Shown: positions 1-11,131 of the stretch, one piece after another
Layout: the number at the start of each line of letters is the position of its first letter
How positions within the stretch are numbered: the first letter of the stretch is position 1
NCBI RefSeq assembly: GCF_025118155.1
Contig: NW_026251418.1
Coordinates: forward strand, 186,001 to 250,000
Length of the DNA stretch: 64,000 nucleotides
Direction: 5' to 3'
Source of the DNA: Cokeromyces recurvatus
Taxonomy: Eukaryota; Mucoromycota; Mucoromycetes; Mucorales; Mucoraceae
Position numbers and translations under genes: made by a program
The notes under the pieces: generated by a model
What the model was told of the DNA's origin: nothing
What the model saw: the letters and a program-made list of their open reading frames with translations, nothing else
The model's database searches: none

Positions 1-117
1 TATTTATACATGTAAATATATCCTAATCTTTCTTACCAAACAGACTCGGACTTGGAACAGTCTCTGGCTTGATGACCAGCTGTAATAAAATAAAACGGTA
101 AGCATTAAAACAACAAC

Positions 118-150
<33 letters not shown>

Positions 151-482
151 GAAAGGGGAAGGGGAAAGAAATAATAATAAAAATAATAAAAGGCCATCAT
201 AAACGTAATTTAAATATCAAACTACTCCTTCCTTTCTTCTTTATTTATTTACGTGCTTTCGCAATAATAAAAAAATAATTACTTGATTTTTTTTTAAAAA
301 AAAAAAAAAAGTGGGAGCAGAAAGAAATTAACGTTGATGAAAATGAGATCATCAAATTTCTTTTTTATGATGATGAAGAGTATTTCTCTCCCTAAAAAAA
401 ATGTATATATTATATAACAAACTGGAATTTTCTACTTGCATTCACCACATTTGTAACAGAGACCACTACCACGATAAGACAT
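1..482 (-). CDS. CCHC zinc-knuckle protein, 5' part (CNBP/Gis2-like), runs off the left edge
   Basis: Start codon is at 482. Exon 1 (482-440) reads MSYRGSGLCYKCGE. Exon 2 (79-37) continues SGHQARDC and then SKSESV. Joined, they form one perfect CX2CX4HX4C zinc knuckle, as in CNBP/Gis2/Byr3 single-stranded nucleic-acid binding proteins of the translation machinery. Exon 2 ends in a perfect gtaagaa donor at 36, so the gene continues left of the window; reading through instead meets a stop at once. The first intron (439-80, 360 bp) is several times longer than other introns here. It begins with GC rather than GT (gcaagt) and ends cag. It contains an A-run, a GA-rich block and a T-run. More knuckles are expected outside the window. 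The gene is divergent from UBA1. The family is clear from the knuckle, but the exact orthologue is not established. Confidence 0.72.
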
Positions 483-2135
483 TATATATAAAAATTTGTA
501 TAAAAGAAAAGAAAAACTGGTATAAAAAAAAAATTATACACTTCAATTTTATATGGAGAAAAGGAAGATTTAGAAAAAAAAAATTTTAAACCAATTAAAA
601 CAAATTAAACTATTATATTTATTAAGCCTCTTTTTTTTTTTTTTTTTTTTTTTTTCTTTCTTTCTTTCCTTCTTATTTTTAGGTTAAAATGCATAAATTT
701 ACGTTATATACAACACTGTGTTAAGGAGATAAAACATACCAGTTCAATTGATTATCTTTATTTATCGAGTTTAAGATTAATTTATTATTTGTTGAATAGA
801 CATAGACTAATCCAATCATAAATAAGAGGTTTCAAATACAAATATCAAAGGCCTTCAACAATAAAAAAAAAAAAATTAATTTAGTATGATATTTTAAAGA
901 TGTAATATAATAACCAACGTACCTATTAGGAAGCCTATATCATCTTCTTGGTTCTAAAACTACACTTAAACTTAAAACCATATCCATTGGCATCAGACAA
1001 CCACCAATAAAAGGCTGTTATTAAATACAATAGCCATAAAAAGAAAAGTTCTTAGTTACGCTAGAATAGTCCATCAATAGTTAAAGTTAAAACAACTAGT
1101 TGAGTTAGTAACAAATTGAAAGGTGGTCACTTTATAATTGTTATATAGAAATATCAAAAACAAAGGAATCAAAATTTGTTACAGTGAAAGCACTAGTGGA
1201 GTATGTTCAATTAAGACCCCTAGTAGAGATTTTAAGTTTGAGAATCCAAGAATAAAACTACAAGCTAGTTATTATTATAACAATAGATTAAGAGATAGCT
1301 CATGTAGCAAGTCTCTAATAGAATCATCAATAGCATTTTTTTTTTGACATGGTAACTGAAAAATAGAATCATGACTTGACCATACACTTATAGCCAGTAA
1401 AAGGATATATAAGAATATGAAATCCTTGACAGATCATTTAAACAAAAAGAACTAATACTACTTATCTACACTTGTAATTTAAAAGTGAGATAATAGAGAC
1501 TTCAGCATCAGACAATCTAATAAAATGTACTACAATCATCACTAACATAAGCAATCATATATTGTAACTGAACATATTTAATATTACCAGAAAGTGACCT
1601 ATTCGCGAAGATACCATCTTTTCGGGAACAGATTGCTTTCTGTAATAGCTCAAGTCATAATATGTTTAACCTTGAGTGAGCCAAAAGACGATTTATTCAT
1701 GATTACATCTATAACGAATAGTTTGTATTTATATCAATATCGTTCAAGAACAGAAATGGATAAAGCTACATAATTGATTGTGAGCGTGTTTATTTTACCT
1801 TATTTATATCAAAATAAATAACACAAATGTTAAAGTTACAGTATTTCCTGAATATCAGCATTTCTATACTTTTACTGTAGTGATGATGTAATTAAGTGAC
1901 TTTTTAGCTTTGTATCTATGCAAAAACAACAACAGCATTATAGCCCATATTGTTAAGGGTCTATACATGTATAAATATATATATTTTTGGAAACCACTAC
2001 TGTATTATACTAACTGGGGACTAATTGTATCATTGAGGAAATCCTACACAGACCAGTATTATTTAATATAAAAGTATCTCTTCTCAACACAATAACCCTT
2101 AATAGTGTGCCCCTCATTTCTCTCTCTTTAGAATA

Positions 2136-2173
<38 letters not shown>

Positions 2174-2660
2174 GGTCAATATCGAAAATAGACTAAAAAT
2201 TAAATCATGTAGTTATTGTAATTATTTATAACTGTGTAGGATTGAGTATTCACCATTTAATATCTTTTATTAAGAAGTTGCCTTGCTATCAGATTACATT
2301 TAAAAAACACGTGTATCCTTGTTTATCATCAATACACTGTTCCTTCCCCTTTATATATCTTTATATTAGAAAAGCCTTTTTCTAATTCATTAATTATTTA
2401 TACTGCTTCAATTGAGAATTGTCATATAAAGCAATGACTTGCTATAAAAAAAAAATTAGTCAGCAAGCGCACAAATACATTTTAAAATTCCGTGTTTTAA
2501 AATGAAAAATCCAACTTGGTCAAAACGATTATGTGATTATCACAAAAAAAAAAAAAAAGTCCAGCACTTTCTAAAAAATAATCGCTTCTTTAAAATAAAA
2601 AAAACAAAGAATCAGAGTTTCCTCATTTTTTCTTTTTTTTTTATTTATTGTTTTATTAAA
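483..2660. other. Divergent intergenic region, no gene seen
   Basis: This 2.2-kb AT-rich stretch lies between the start of the zinc-knuckle gene (minus) and the start of UBA1 (plus), so it should hold both promoters. It has T-runs near 630-655, an A-run at about 2138-2168 and a ctttctttctttcct tract at 655-671. The short open frames (401-589, 1138-1347) are AT-driven and have no recognisable features. I see no RNA gene. Confidence 0.5.
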
Positions 2661-5600
2661 ATGTCAAAGATGAATGTTGATTCAGAACAAACCATTGATG
2701 AAGGATTGTATTCTCGTCAGCTGTAAGTAGTCTAAATACATAATTAAGTTTTATTAACGCGTTTTCTTGTAGATATGTTTTAGGTCATGAAGCTATGAAA
2801 AAGATGAGTGTTGCTCATGTTTTAGTAGTTGGTTTAAAGGGTCTTGGTGTTGAAATTGGTAAAAAAAAAAGAAGAAACTTTATACATCTATATAATATAT
2901 AGATAGATAGATACTAATTACCATATATAGCCAAGAATGTTGTATTAGCTGGCGTCAAGAGTGTCACCCTTTGGGATCCTTCACCTGTTCAAATTACTGA
3001 TTTATCAGCTCAGGTATATATAACTTCAGTTAGCGATTCCCCCCTCAATATTAATACTGTTTATTATATAGTTTTATTTGACAGAAAATGATATTGGTCA
3101 ACCTCGTGCTAAGGTCACTCAGCCTAAGCTTGCAGAACTAAATCAGTATGTTCCTGTTCATCTTTTAGAATCAGATTTAACAGAGGATGCCTTAAAGAAA
3201 TATAAAGTAGTTGTAGTCACCGAATTGCCTCTTTCAAAGCAATTAGCTATTTCTGAAATTTGTCATGCAAATAATATTCATTTCATTTCTACTGAAGTTC
3301 GTGGTCTTTTTGGGTAAAGAAAAAGAAAAAAAAAGCGTAGTAAGAAACTAAAATATTTTTTGACTTACTTTATTATTATTATTGTTGTTGTGCGTAGTCG
3401 TATTTTTAATGACTTTGGTCCTAAATTTGAAGTCATTGATACTAATGGTGAAGAACCTTTACATGGTATGATTGCTAACATCTCTAAGGTAACAATGAAA
3501 TGTAGATAGAATTTACAAATGTAATATTAATTTGTATTATTGATTTTATAGGAAGAGGAAGGTATTGTCACTTGCTTAGACGAAGTACGTCATGGTTTAG
3601 AAGATGGCGATTATGTTACATTTAAAGAAATTCAGGGTATGACTGAATTAAACGATGCTGCACCTCGTAAAGTTAAAGTTTTTGGTCCTTACAGTTTCAG
3701 CATTGGGGATACTTCCAACTTTGGTGACTATACGAATGGAGGTGTATTTACTCAAGTTAAGATGCCCAAATATATTGACTTTGTAAGGAATTATAAAAAG
3801 AAATATATATATATTTATATATCAAAATTTGTTTCTTATATTTATCTATTATTGTTTTGAATGCAGAAATCATTGAATGAATCCTTAACCAAACCTGAGT
3901 TTTTGGTGTCTGATTTTGCTAAGTTTGATCGTCCTATGCAGCTTCACTTGGCTTTCCAAGCTGTCTCTACTTTTGTTGAAAAGCATGGACGCTGGCCTAA
4001 ACCCCGCAATGAAGAAGATGCAACTGAAGTTTTTGAACAAACCAAAGCACTTTTAGCCACTGTCGATGAAAAACCTGAATTAGATGAAAAACTCATTAAA
4101 GAATTAGCCTATCAATCATCTGGTGAATTGTCTCCTATGGTGGCTGTCTTTGGTGGTATGGCTGCTCAAGAAGTCTTGAAGGCTGTTAGTGGTAAGTTTA
4201 ACCCCATCTATCAATATATGTATTTTGATGCTCTTGAGGCACTTCCCACTGGTGAATTGACTGAAGAACTTTGTGCCCCTCAGGGCTCCCGTTACGATGG
4301 CCAAATTGCTGTCTTTGGTAAAGTCTTTCAAGAAAAGATTGCCAATACACGTGAATTCCTTGTGGGTGCTGGTGCTATTGGTTGTGAAATGTTGAAAAAT
4401 TGGGCTATGATGGGTTTGGGTAGTGGTCCTAAAGGTCATATTACAATTACTGATATGGATACAATTGAAAAAAGTAATTTAAATAGACAATTCTTGTTTA
4501 GAGCGAGTGATGTTGGCGTAAGTACTATTATTATTATTATTTGTGAAACAATATATTGATTGCATAAAATTGTGTATCACCTCTTTGTAGAAATTGAAAT
4601 CTCAATGTGCTTCAGCTGCTGTTACTAGAATGAATCCTGAGCTAAGTGGAAATATTACTATTCATCAAGAACGTGTTGGACCTGAAACAGAAAGTATGTC
4701 AATATACATATATATGGATCAATATATAAATGGATATTAATGCTTATATTCTAGATATCTATGATGATGATTTCTTTGAATCTTTGGATGGTGTGACGAA
4801 TGCTCTCGATAATGTTGAAGCACGTAAATACATGGATAGAAGATGTGTTTATTATCGTAAGCCTCTGTTAGAATCAGGTACCTTGGGTACAAAGGGTAAC
4901 ACTCAAGTTATTATTCCCTTCTTGACTGAATCCTATTCCTCTTCTCAAGATCCACCAGAAAAAGCTATCCCCATTTGTACCCTTAAGAACTTCCCTAATG
5001 CTATTGAACATACTATTCAATGGGCTCGTGATCTCTTTGAGGGCTACTTTAAACAACCTGCTGATAACGTGAATCTCTATCTAACTCAGCCCAGCTTTAT
5101 TGAGGCCACTTTGAAACAAGGTGGTACCAGCAAGGATACCATCGAGACTGTTAATAATATGTTAACTACCGATCGACCCACCTCTTTTGCTGACTGTGTT
5201 CGTTGGGCACGACTCAAATTTGAAGAATTATTTAGCAATACTATTCGTCAGCTCTTGTTTAATTTCCCACCGGATGCTGTTACCTCTACAGGTCAACTCT
5301 TTTGGTCTGGACCTAAACGTGTTCCCACACCTCTTGTCTTTGACGCTGATAATCGAGCTCATCTTGACTTTATTATTGATGCAGCCAACTTGCATGCTTT
5401 CAATTATGGGCTTCAGGAAGTGACAGATGTAGCCTATATCCGTAAAGAGCTTGAAAATATCATTGTTCCTGAATTCAAGCCCAAGGAAGGAGTGAAGATT
5501 CAAGTTCAAGAGAATGAAACTGTAGATAATGATGCAGCAGGTAATGATAGCTTGGATGATCTCATTGCTAATTTACCATCTCCCAGCAGCTTTGACAGCA

Positions 5601-6241
5601 AATTCCGACTTATTCCTGCCGAATTTGAAAAGGATGACGATAGTAACCATCATATTGATTTTATTACTGCCGCTTCTAATTTGCGTGCTCTCAATTATGG
5701 TATTAGTCCTGTTGATCGTTACCGTACCAAGTTTATTGCAGGTAAGATTATCCCTGCTATTGCAACTACAACAGCTATGGTGACCGGTCTTGTTTGTCTC
5801 GAACTTTACAAGATTATTGATGGTAAGACCAAGCTTGAAGATTACAAGAATGGTTTCGTCAATTTAGCTCTGCCTTTCATTGGCTTCTCAGAGCCTATTG
5901 CAGCTCCACAACTCGAATATAACGGTACCAAGTTCAGTCTCTGGGATCGCTTTGATATTGATCACGACATGACGCTTGAAGAATTTATCGAGTATTTCCA
6001 AAATGAACATCAATTGGAAGTTACAATGGTTTCATCAGGTGTTTCCATGCTTTATTCATTCTTTATGAATAAGAAGAAAGCTGCTGAGCGACTAAAGATG
6101 AAACTTTCAGAGTTGGTAGAAACTGTTTCTAAAAAGCCCATTCCTGCTCATGTCAAGTCTATTATTTTTGAAGTTTGTGTTAATGATGCAAACGATGAGG
6201 ATGTTGATGTACCTTATGTCCGTGTTAAAATCAGACAATAA
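2661..6241 (+). CDS. UBA1: Ubiquitin-activating enzyme E1
   Basis: E1 activates ubiquitin with ATP, forms a thioester on its catalytic cysteine and passes ubiquitin to E2 enzymes (nucleus and cytosol). Nine exons: 2661-2722, 2773-2858, 2931-3013, 3072-3313, 3398-3488, 3552-3782, 3867-4517, 4591-4693, 4755-6241. They total 3036 nt, or 1011 aa, the normal E1 size. The N-terminal inactive adenylation half opens with [17 protein letters not shown] and GLKGLGVEI. The active adenylation domain has [10 protein letters not shown] near residues 431-440 and NLNRQFLFR. The catalytic Cys is in [11 protein letters not shown] (about residue 591). The C-terminal ubiquitin-fold domain ends near PYVRVKIRQ. 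The start is chosen because it directly precedes the conserved LYSRQL segment; an upstream in-frame ATG at 2502 adds only low-complexity sequence. Splice sites are canonical and the gene looks intact. Confidence 0.97.
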
Positions 6242-6394
6242 GAATTTTAAGAAGGGAAATGACATTTAAGAGAAAGCAGGAAATATAAAAACATAAAGAT
6301 ATTTTTTTTTAGCATAAATAAAATCTTTGTATATTTTTTTTTTTTTTTTTTTTTTATACAAATACATGAATTGATTTTTTTCTTATCATTAAAA

Positions 6395-6613
6395 ATGCTT
6401 TCGACAACTACATTAACAAACTTTGTTATGCGACCCACTTCTCATTCAACTAATTATTTTGGTAATGTTATTATGCAATTCACACGGCAGGTGATGCAGC
6501 CCAAAGTCATGTTACCCATGTTATTTGTAATTGTCATGTTGTTTGATTTAGATGACGATTCACTTGATATCGATGAGGATTTCTTTAATGAAGAAGATGA
6601 AGAAGAAAATTAA
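6395..6613 (+). CDS. Small protein with one hydrophobic segment and acidic tail, unknown
   Basis: A 72-aa single-exon reading frame starts 154 bp after the UBA1 stop. An upstream in-frame ATG at 6371 would add eight residues; 6395 is preferred because it has an aaaaATG context. The protein has a polar N-terminus, a central hydrophobic stretch (about residues 38-53, MQPKVMLPMLFVIVMLF) that could cross a membrane, and a very acidic C-terminus (DLDDDSLDIDEDFFNEEDEEEN read in part). The ordered composition argues for a real gene. I recognise no family. A tail-anchored-like or small mitochondrial or ER protein is possible, but that is inference only. Confidence 0.45.
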   Translation: MLSTTTLTNFVMRPTSHSTNYFGNVIMQFTRQVMQPKVMLPMLFVIVMLFDLDDDSLDIDEDFFNEEDEEEN

Positions 6614-6808
6614 TAATGTGCAATAAATTATATATAATTCATTACAGCCGCTTTTGTTCATCGTTTATTCATAATGACACTATTATAAAAAAAAAAAAAA
6701 AAAAATAAAATAAAAAAGTTACACTTGAATAAATAATAATAAAAAGCATGTTCCCAATCAGCACACAACTTTTTTTTTCTTCTATATTTGCAAAACAAAA
6801 AAAAAAAA

Positions 6809-7009
6809 ATGAATCCATCTGTCAGTTCCTTGTTAACAAAAAAGATGCAAACTCCTAATGCTCCACAAATATCAAATCCTAGTTCAACTATTCATCCTGC
6901 ATTTCAAGGCATCAAGTTGATTCGGAAAGATAATATACCAATAGAATTCAATCCATCCACTATGAATCCCATCTTTTATGGCTATATAAATCAATATAGC
7001 AAGTTATAA
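6809..7009 (+). CDS. Small unknown protein (66 aa)
   Basis: The frame opens with MNPSVSSLLTKKMQTP after a 13-nt A-run and ends in NQYSKL. It is rich in Ser, Pro, Asn and Ile, with no transmembrane segment, cysteine cluster or known motif. A run of aataaa-like sequence follows the stop (7060 region), which fits a short transcript. It is convergent with the kinase gene, only 73 bp away. It could be a genuine small protein or a chance frame. Conservation in relatives would decide. Confidence 0.35.
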   Translation: MNPSVSSLLTKKMQTPNAPQISNPSSTIHPAFQGIKLIRKDNIPIEFNPSTMNPIFYGYINQYSKL

Positions 7010-7082
7010 ATATTTATTTATTTATGTATTTATTATTATTATATTATTATTATTATTGTTAATAAAGTATGACGAATAAGGT

Positions 7083-9408
7083 TTATTTTCTTGTTGATTT
7101 TTTCTTTTTATCCATGGTCCACCATTTATATGTTAAAGACCCTTCTTCGGCAATTGCATCATGCCTTATTGTTGCTGTATTCAATATTTTTGAAAATCGT
7201 TCTTTAAGTTGTGTGGATAATGATGTAGCAGGTTTAGGTCCTCCAATTGGCTTACATTCATAATGACATACAAACCCACAAAAGTCTTTGCACATATAGG
7301 CTTTAAAATAGATATCAGAATGACATTTTTGACATGATCCAGGTTGCCCTAAGTTAAAAGAAAAGAGGAAGGTTAATGATATAAAATAAGAAGGATACAT
7401 ATACGTATATAAAAAGAAAGGCAAAATACTAACCTTTTGTAAAATAACACTCAATCAGTTTATGTTCATGGACCTTTTTCACTGGAGGCATAGACTGTCG
7501 AACATGAGTAGTCGCAGTGATTGTTCTTCTCCTTTCTTGTTTACTTGAGGAAATGATAGGCAATTCACTCATTGTCTTTTTTTTAAATGGGAATGTTGTA
7601 GGTATTCGTCGAGCTGTCGTATTATTATTACTGCTATTTAAAAATTGCATTAATGGATCTAATCTTGAATTGTTATTCTTTACAATCCAAGGATGATATA
7701 ATAAGTAAGTTGCCTTTGGTCTTTCAAGTGGATTCTTTTTAAAACAAAGCTTCAAAAAATCATTGAGGTCATCAGAGAGGTCAATCGGTATTGGAGGGCT
7801 TTCCTCTTCAACTATCTTGAACATGGCCGTCATTGTTAATAGATCTGAGTACGGTGGTTTACCTGTACATAATTCAATAATCGTACAACCTAATGACCAA
7901 ATATCTGATTGAGTTGATGCTCCCTTAAGTTGAATGACTTCAGGTGACACTATATAAAATGGGATAAGAAGTAAGAGAAAGAAGGAAAGGGTCTTCTTTT
8001 CAAGCTTATTTATTCTACTTACTCCAAAAGGGGGTTCCAGAAACTAAATAATCATTCTTCTGCTGTTTTCCATGAAACATCTTGAGATTTAACGAGACTC
8101 CAAAATCAGATAGTTTGACATTACCTGTTTTAGTTGTCAGGATATTAGCTGCCTTCAAATCACAATGAACTACATCCTTTTCATGTAAATAGGCTAACCC
8201 CTTCAAGATATCATGTACATAAGTGGCTACAAGTGGTTCTGGTAAACGGTTTCCAAATTGTTTGAGAGTTGCAAGTAGTGATCCATTTTCAACATATTCT
8301 AAAACAATATACATTGCATTATTTGATTTTATAAATCCTTCGTACTTGACAATATTAGGATGACTAAGGGATTTCAAAAGGCGAGCCTCCTGAAGAATAA
8401 TGTCTTGCTCCTGTTGGATACGCTTGATAGCTACTGTTTTACCTGAAATAAGATCAAGAGCTCTAAAGACAGTTCCAAAATGTCCTTTACCAATAACATG
8501 ACCTAGTTTATATCGTGCAACCAAATGATCACCATCAAAGAGATCAAGACAGTCATTCTCGTCCTTGTTATTATTCAAGATGAGAGGAGTTGATAAAGAA
8601 GATCGTTTAGTGAAAGAGGTTTGGTCTTTTATGACTGTTGAACTAGTTGAGTTAGATCTTCGTACAGAGGATGATAGACAAAGCTCAGGAGACTTTCCTG
8701 TCATGCAGTCTTCGTTGGTTTTAGTAGACCAGGTTTGAAATTTAACGTAATGGGGTGTTTTCTCTTTTTTAAGGGAGGAAAATAATTTGACAGGGGGACT
8801 AAAGATATCATCAAATAAGTCTTGAACTTTTTTATTAGACTTTTGTTGCTTCATACTTCCATAACCACTATCGCCTGAAGAAGGTGATGTACGTTTTGAT
8901 ACTGAACTATTGATTTGTTCATCTATTAAAAGGGATTTTCGGTGCAAATCTTTAACATCAATAATTAATGATGGTCTACGACTTCTTGTAGTTGTTTTTC
9001 TTAAATTTCCTTCACTATTTGATCTTTTGTGGTGAGCAATAGGTGATGTTAGACTGAGTCGTTTATAAGAATATACATGACCTAAAACCAGAATAGTTGA
9101 AATGACCTGGAAGTTAAAACTGATGTTATTACATAATTTTATATATAACTCTTTCATTATTATTAGTAGTATTATTGTTTTACTAGATGCATGTTTTCTT
9201 CATTTGTTAAATCATCTACATTAAACAGATCTTTTGACTGCAAGCCAAACTATAGTACTTTTTTCTTGTTAGTCAAATTATACTAAAAAAGAGGGGGAGG
9301 GGAAGAAATAAACTTAAACTTTACATCTTTGATAGCATTTAAAAACTGTTGAATTTTATCTTTCTATTATATGTTGCATATTAGTTACTTTATCCTGCCT
9401 TTCCCCTT

Positions 9409-9439
<31 letters not shown>

Positions 9440-9731
9440 TTTTTTTCTGCCTTTTCCCTTTTATGTTATCTTCTTACCGGGTCATTAGTGGTAATAGGAT
9501 AGCTATTAGGTAATTGATTTTGATCTACTAAAAATTGAACAATTCTACATACAAAAAGTCAAAATACAATATAAATTCTTAATTTTCTTTTTTGTACTTG
9601 TAGAGAATCTCGCCATTTTTTAAAACAGTATATAGATCATTAGAAGGTAATTGAATGTTCAAAATAGACTCGATCCAATATTTTGCTAACAATTGTTGTT
9701 TCGAGTGGGTATATTGTTCTGTTTGATACAT
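7083..9731 (-). CDS. STE-type protein kinase with N-terminal CH domain and C-terminal C1 domain
   Basis: Seven exons on the minus strand: 9731-9598, 9544-9478, 9363-9325, 9249-9184, 9106-8023, 7949-7434, 7348-7083. They total 2172 nt, or 723 aa. Residues ~14-120 form a calponin-homology-like domain: AKYWIESILNIQLPSNDL, KIVQFLV, KIQQFLNAIKDFG, DLFNVDDLTNEENMHLV and TILVLGHVY. A Ser/Thr-rich linker follows. The kinase domain (~300-555) has GKGHFG, VAIK (Lys ~330), HCDLKAAN (~416), DFG (~436) and GTPFWMSPE across an intron. It most resembles Cdc7/SepH/Cdc15 and MAP3K kinases. The C-terminus (~626-668) has a C1-type zinc pattern (H, CxxC, CxxxC, HxxC) split by the last intron. Catalytic-loop HRD is HCD, so it is a non-RD kinase. 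The CH exons were assembled by hand from small pieces. A start at 9157 is possible but would leave a CH domain fragment unexplained. Confidence 0.85.
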
Positions 9732-10061
9732 TAAGGAAAAGAAAAGAAAGAAAAGTATTTTTTAATTTTTTTTTTTTTATTTTTTATGATAATAATAAAA
9801 GAAAGAAAAAAAAAAAGGAGGGAGAGGAGGAGAGGAGAAAGATAAAGGAAGAAAGAAGGAAGAGAGGAGTTTAAACTATCTTTTTGTAGTAACTATTAAT
9901 GTGAAAAAAAAAATAAAAAAAAAATAAAATAAAATAAACCCTTAAATTTTGTTTTAGGTTTTACATATACATTACAAATAACCTCCCACAAAAAAAAACG
10001 GGAGAGTGGAGGAATTAGATAATTTTTATGATATCTAATAAAAAGGAGATTAAGTTTATTA
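9732..10061. other. Intergenic, purine-rich block
   Basis: About 330 bp between the kinase start and the phosphatase stop. It contains a nearly pure A/G tract on the plus strand (about 9797-9870) and A-rich sequence at 9903-9938. No gene seen. Confidence 0.5.
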
Positions 10062-10805
10062 TTAAGGAACAATTGCTGCTGCTGCTGCTGTTGCTGTTGT
10101 TGTTGAATCACGAAAACTTGCGGACCTTGGTCTCTGTAAAATACAATGTGTAGGTAATAAACATCCGATTGATTCTGACCGACGAGTTCTTCGTGTCACT
10201 TTTTTTTTCAATTTCATCATTAATAATTCTTCAAATTCTTTCAATTGATATAATAACTCCATGTTGGGTTGTATACTCGGTGCTCTTTCCTTTACAAATC
10301 CCATGGCTCGTTCCAGGGAGGACCATGGTTGATGGTGGCTACTGCCAGGTTGATGAGAGATAAATAACAAGAACGCCAAGACAAGTGCTGCTGACCTTTC
10401 AACACCTTGTTGACAATGTACTAGAACAATTTGATGTTTATCATGTGCTTCATTAATTGTCTTGATACCCCGTTGAAATTCTGAATGGGCTAAATTGGAT
10501 TGGTTATGTTTCCATTGAATATGATGATATGTAATGTTGGTCATTGCTGCAATAACTGTTGGCGTCTCTTTACAATCATTTGCTACATTAATGATACAAT
10601 TAATACCGCGTTGGTTAAGGTGACTCGTATTAGTAGCATTATAATGTGCCCCCAAATAAAGGTTAGGTAAGACACAAACAGGACCCTCTCGGTATAACAA
10701 TAAGGAACCTGTGTTATCATTTCTAATAAAGTTCGTGTTACAACTATAATTATTATTAGACACTAATTTTAATACTAATTTTTTAGGATTTTTTTTATCA
10801 TTCAT
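10062..10805 (-). CDS. Dual-specificity protein phosphatase
   Basis: Single exon, 247 aa, starting MNDKKNPKK; the longer frame to 10859 adds only a Phe-rich A/T-run translation. A DUSP fold is seen from about residue 40 to 205: VLPNLYLGAHYNATN, GINCIINVAND, then the signature VHCQQGVERSA with catalytic Cys about 131 and Arg about 137, followed by an AYVME-like helix region (LERAMGFVKERAPSIQPN). The family dephosphorylates phospho-Tyr and phospho-Thr/Ser, often on MAP kinases. The tail is basic (KLKKKVTRRTRRSES) and ends in an Ala/Thr repeat encoded by a GCT/GCA/ACA tract. At the usual general-acid Asp position (IPVxD in DUSPs) this protein has IQWKH. That alignment is by eye and would need checking. 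Confidence 0.85.
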   Translation of the reverse strand: MNDKKNPKKLVLKLVSNNNYSCNTNFIRNDNTGSLLLYREGPVCVLPNLYLGAHYNATNTSHLNQRGINCIINVANDCKETPTVIAAMTNITYHHIQWKHNQSNLAHSEFQRGIKTINEAHDKHQIVLVHCQQGVERSAALVLAFLLFISHQPGSSHHQPWSSLERAMGFVKERAPSIQPNMELLYQLKEFEELLMMKLKKKVTRRTRRSESIGCLLPTHCILQRPRSASFRDSTTTATAAAAAIVP

Positions 10806-11131
10806 TGTTAGCAAAAAAAAAATAAATAAATAAATAAAAAAGGTAAAGAAATTAAACATATATGTAGATCATTAAATACTATTAACTAACAACAAAAAAG
10901 AGAGAAAAACAAGAAAACAAAAAGGATTATTTATTATAGGAGACGTTTATATTACTCTTCTTTATCTCTCCTTCGCAAAGAAATAGACTACATATAGATA
11001 TGTAACTCCTTTATACTCAACTACTTATAAGAACGTGCTATAAATAAAATAAAATAAAAAAGTTATTTGTCCAAGTTAAACGAAAACCATTTATTTTTCT
11101 ATATAATTTAAGAAATCTAACTTCTTTTTTT
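10806..11131. other. Intergenic, no gene seen
   Basis: Some 325 bp between the phosphatase start and the stop of the Stm1-like gene, AT-rich with short A-runs. It should include the phosphatase promoter and the Stm1-like 3' UTR. Nothing else recognised. Confidence 0.4.

Noticed and set aside
37..79. Zinc-knuckle exon read as the last exon with a stop right after SESVW
   Set aside because: A perfect gtaagaa donor sits just before the stop and a 29-residue protein would be implausible.
401..589. Open frame of 62 codons on the plus strand
   Set aside because: Opposite the zinc-knuckle exon and Lys/Ile-rich from A-runs; no features.
1138..1347. Open frame of 69 codons
   Set aside because: No family features, no flanking splice or promoter signals; AT-driven.
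9157..9179. Start of the kinase at 9157 with the CH exons as a separate gene ending at about 9169
   Set aside because: Splicing 9184 to 9106 is in frame, uses gt and cag, and completes the C-terminal helix of the CH domain; the separate version leaves both parts incomplete.
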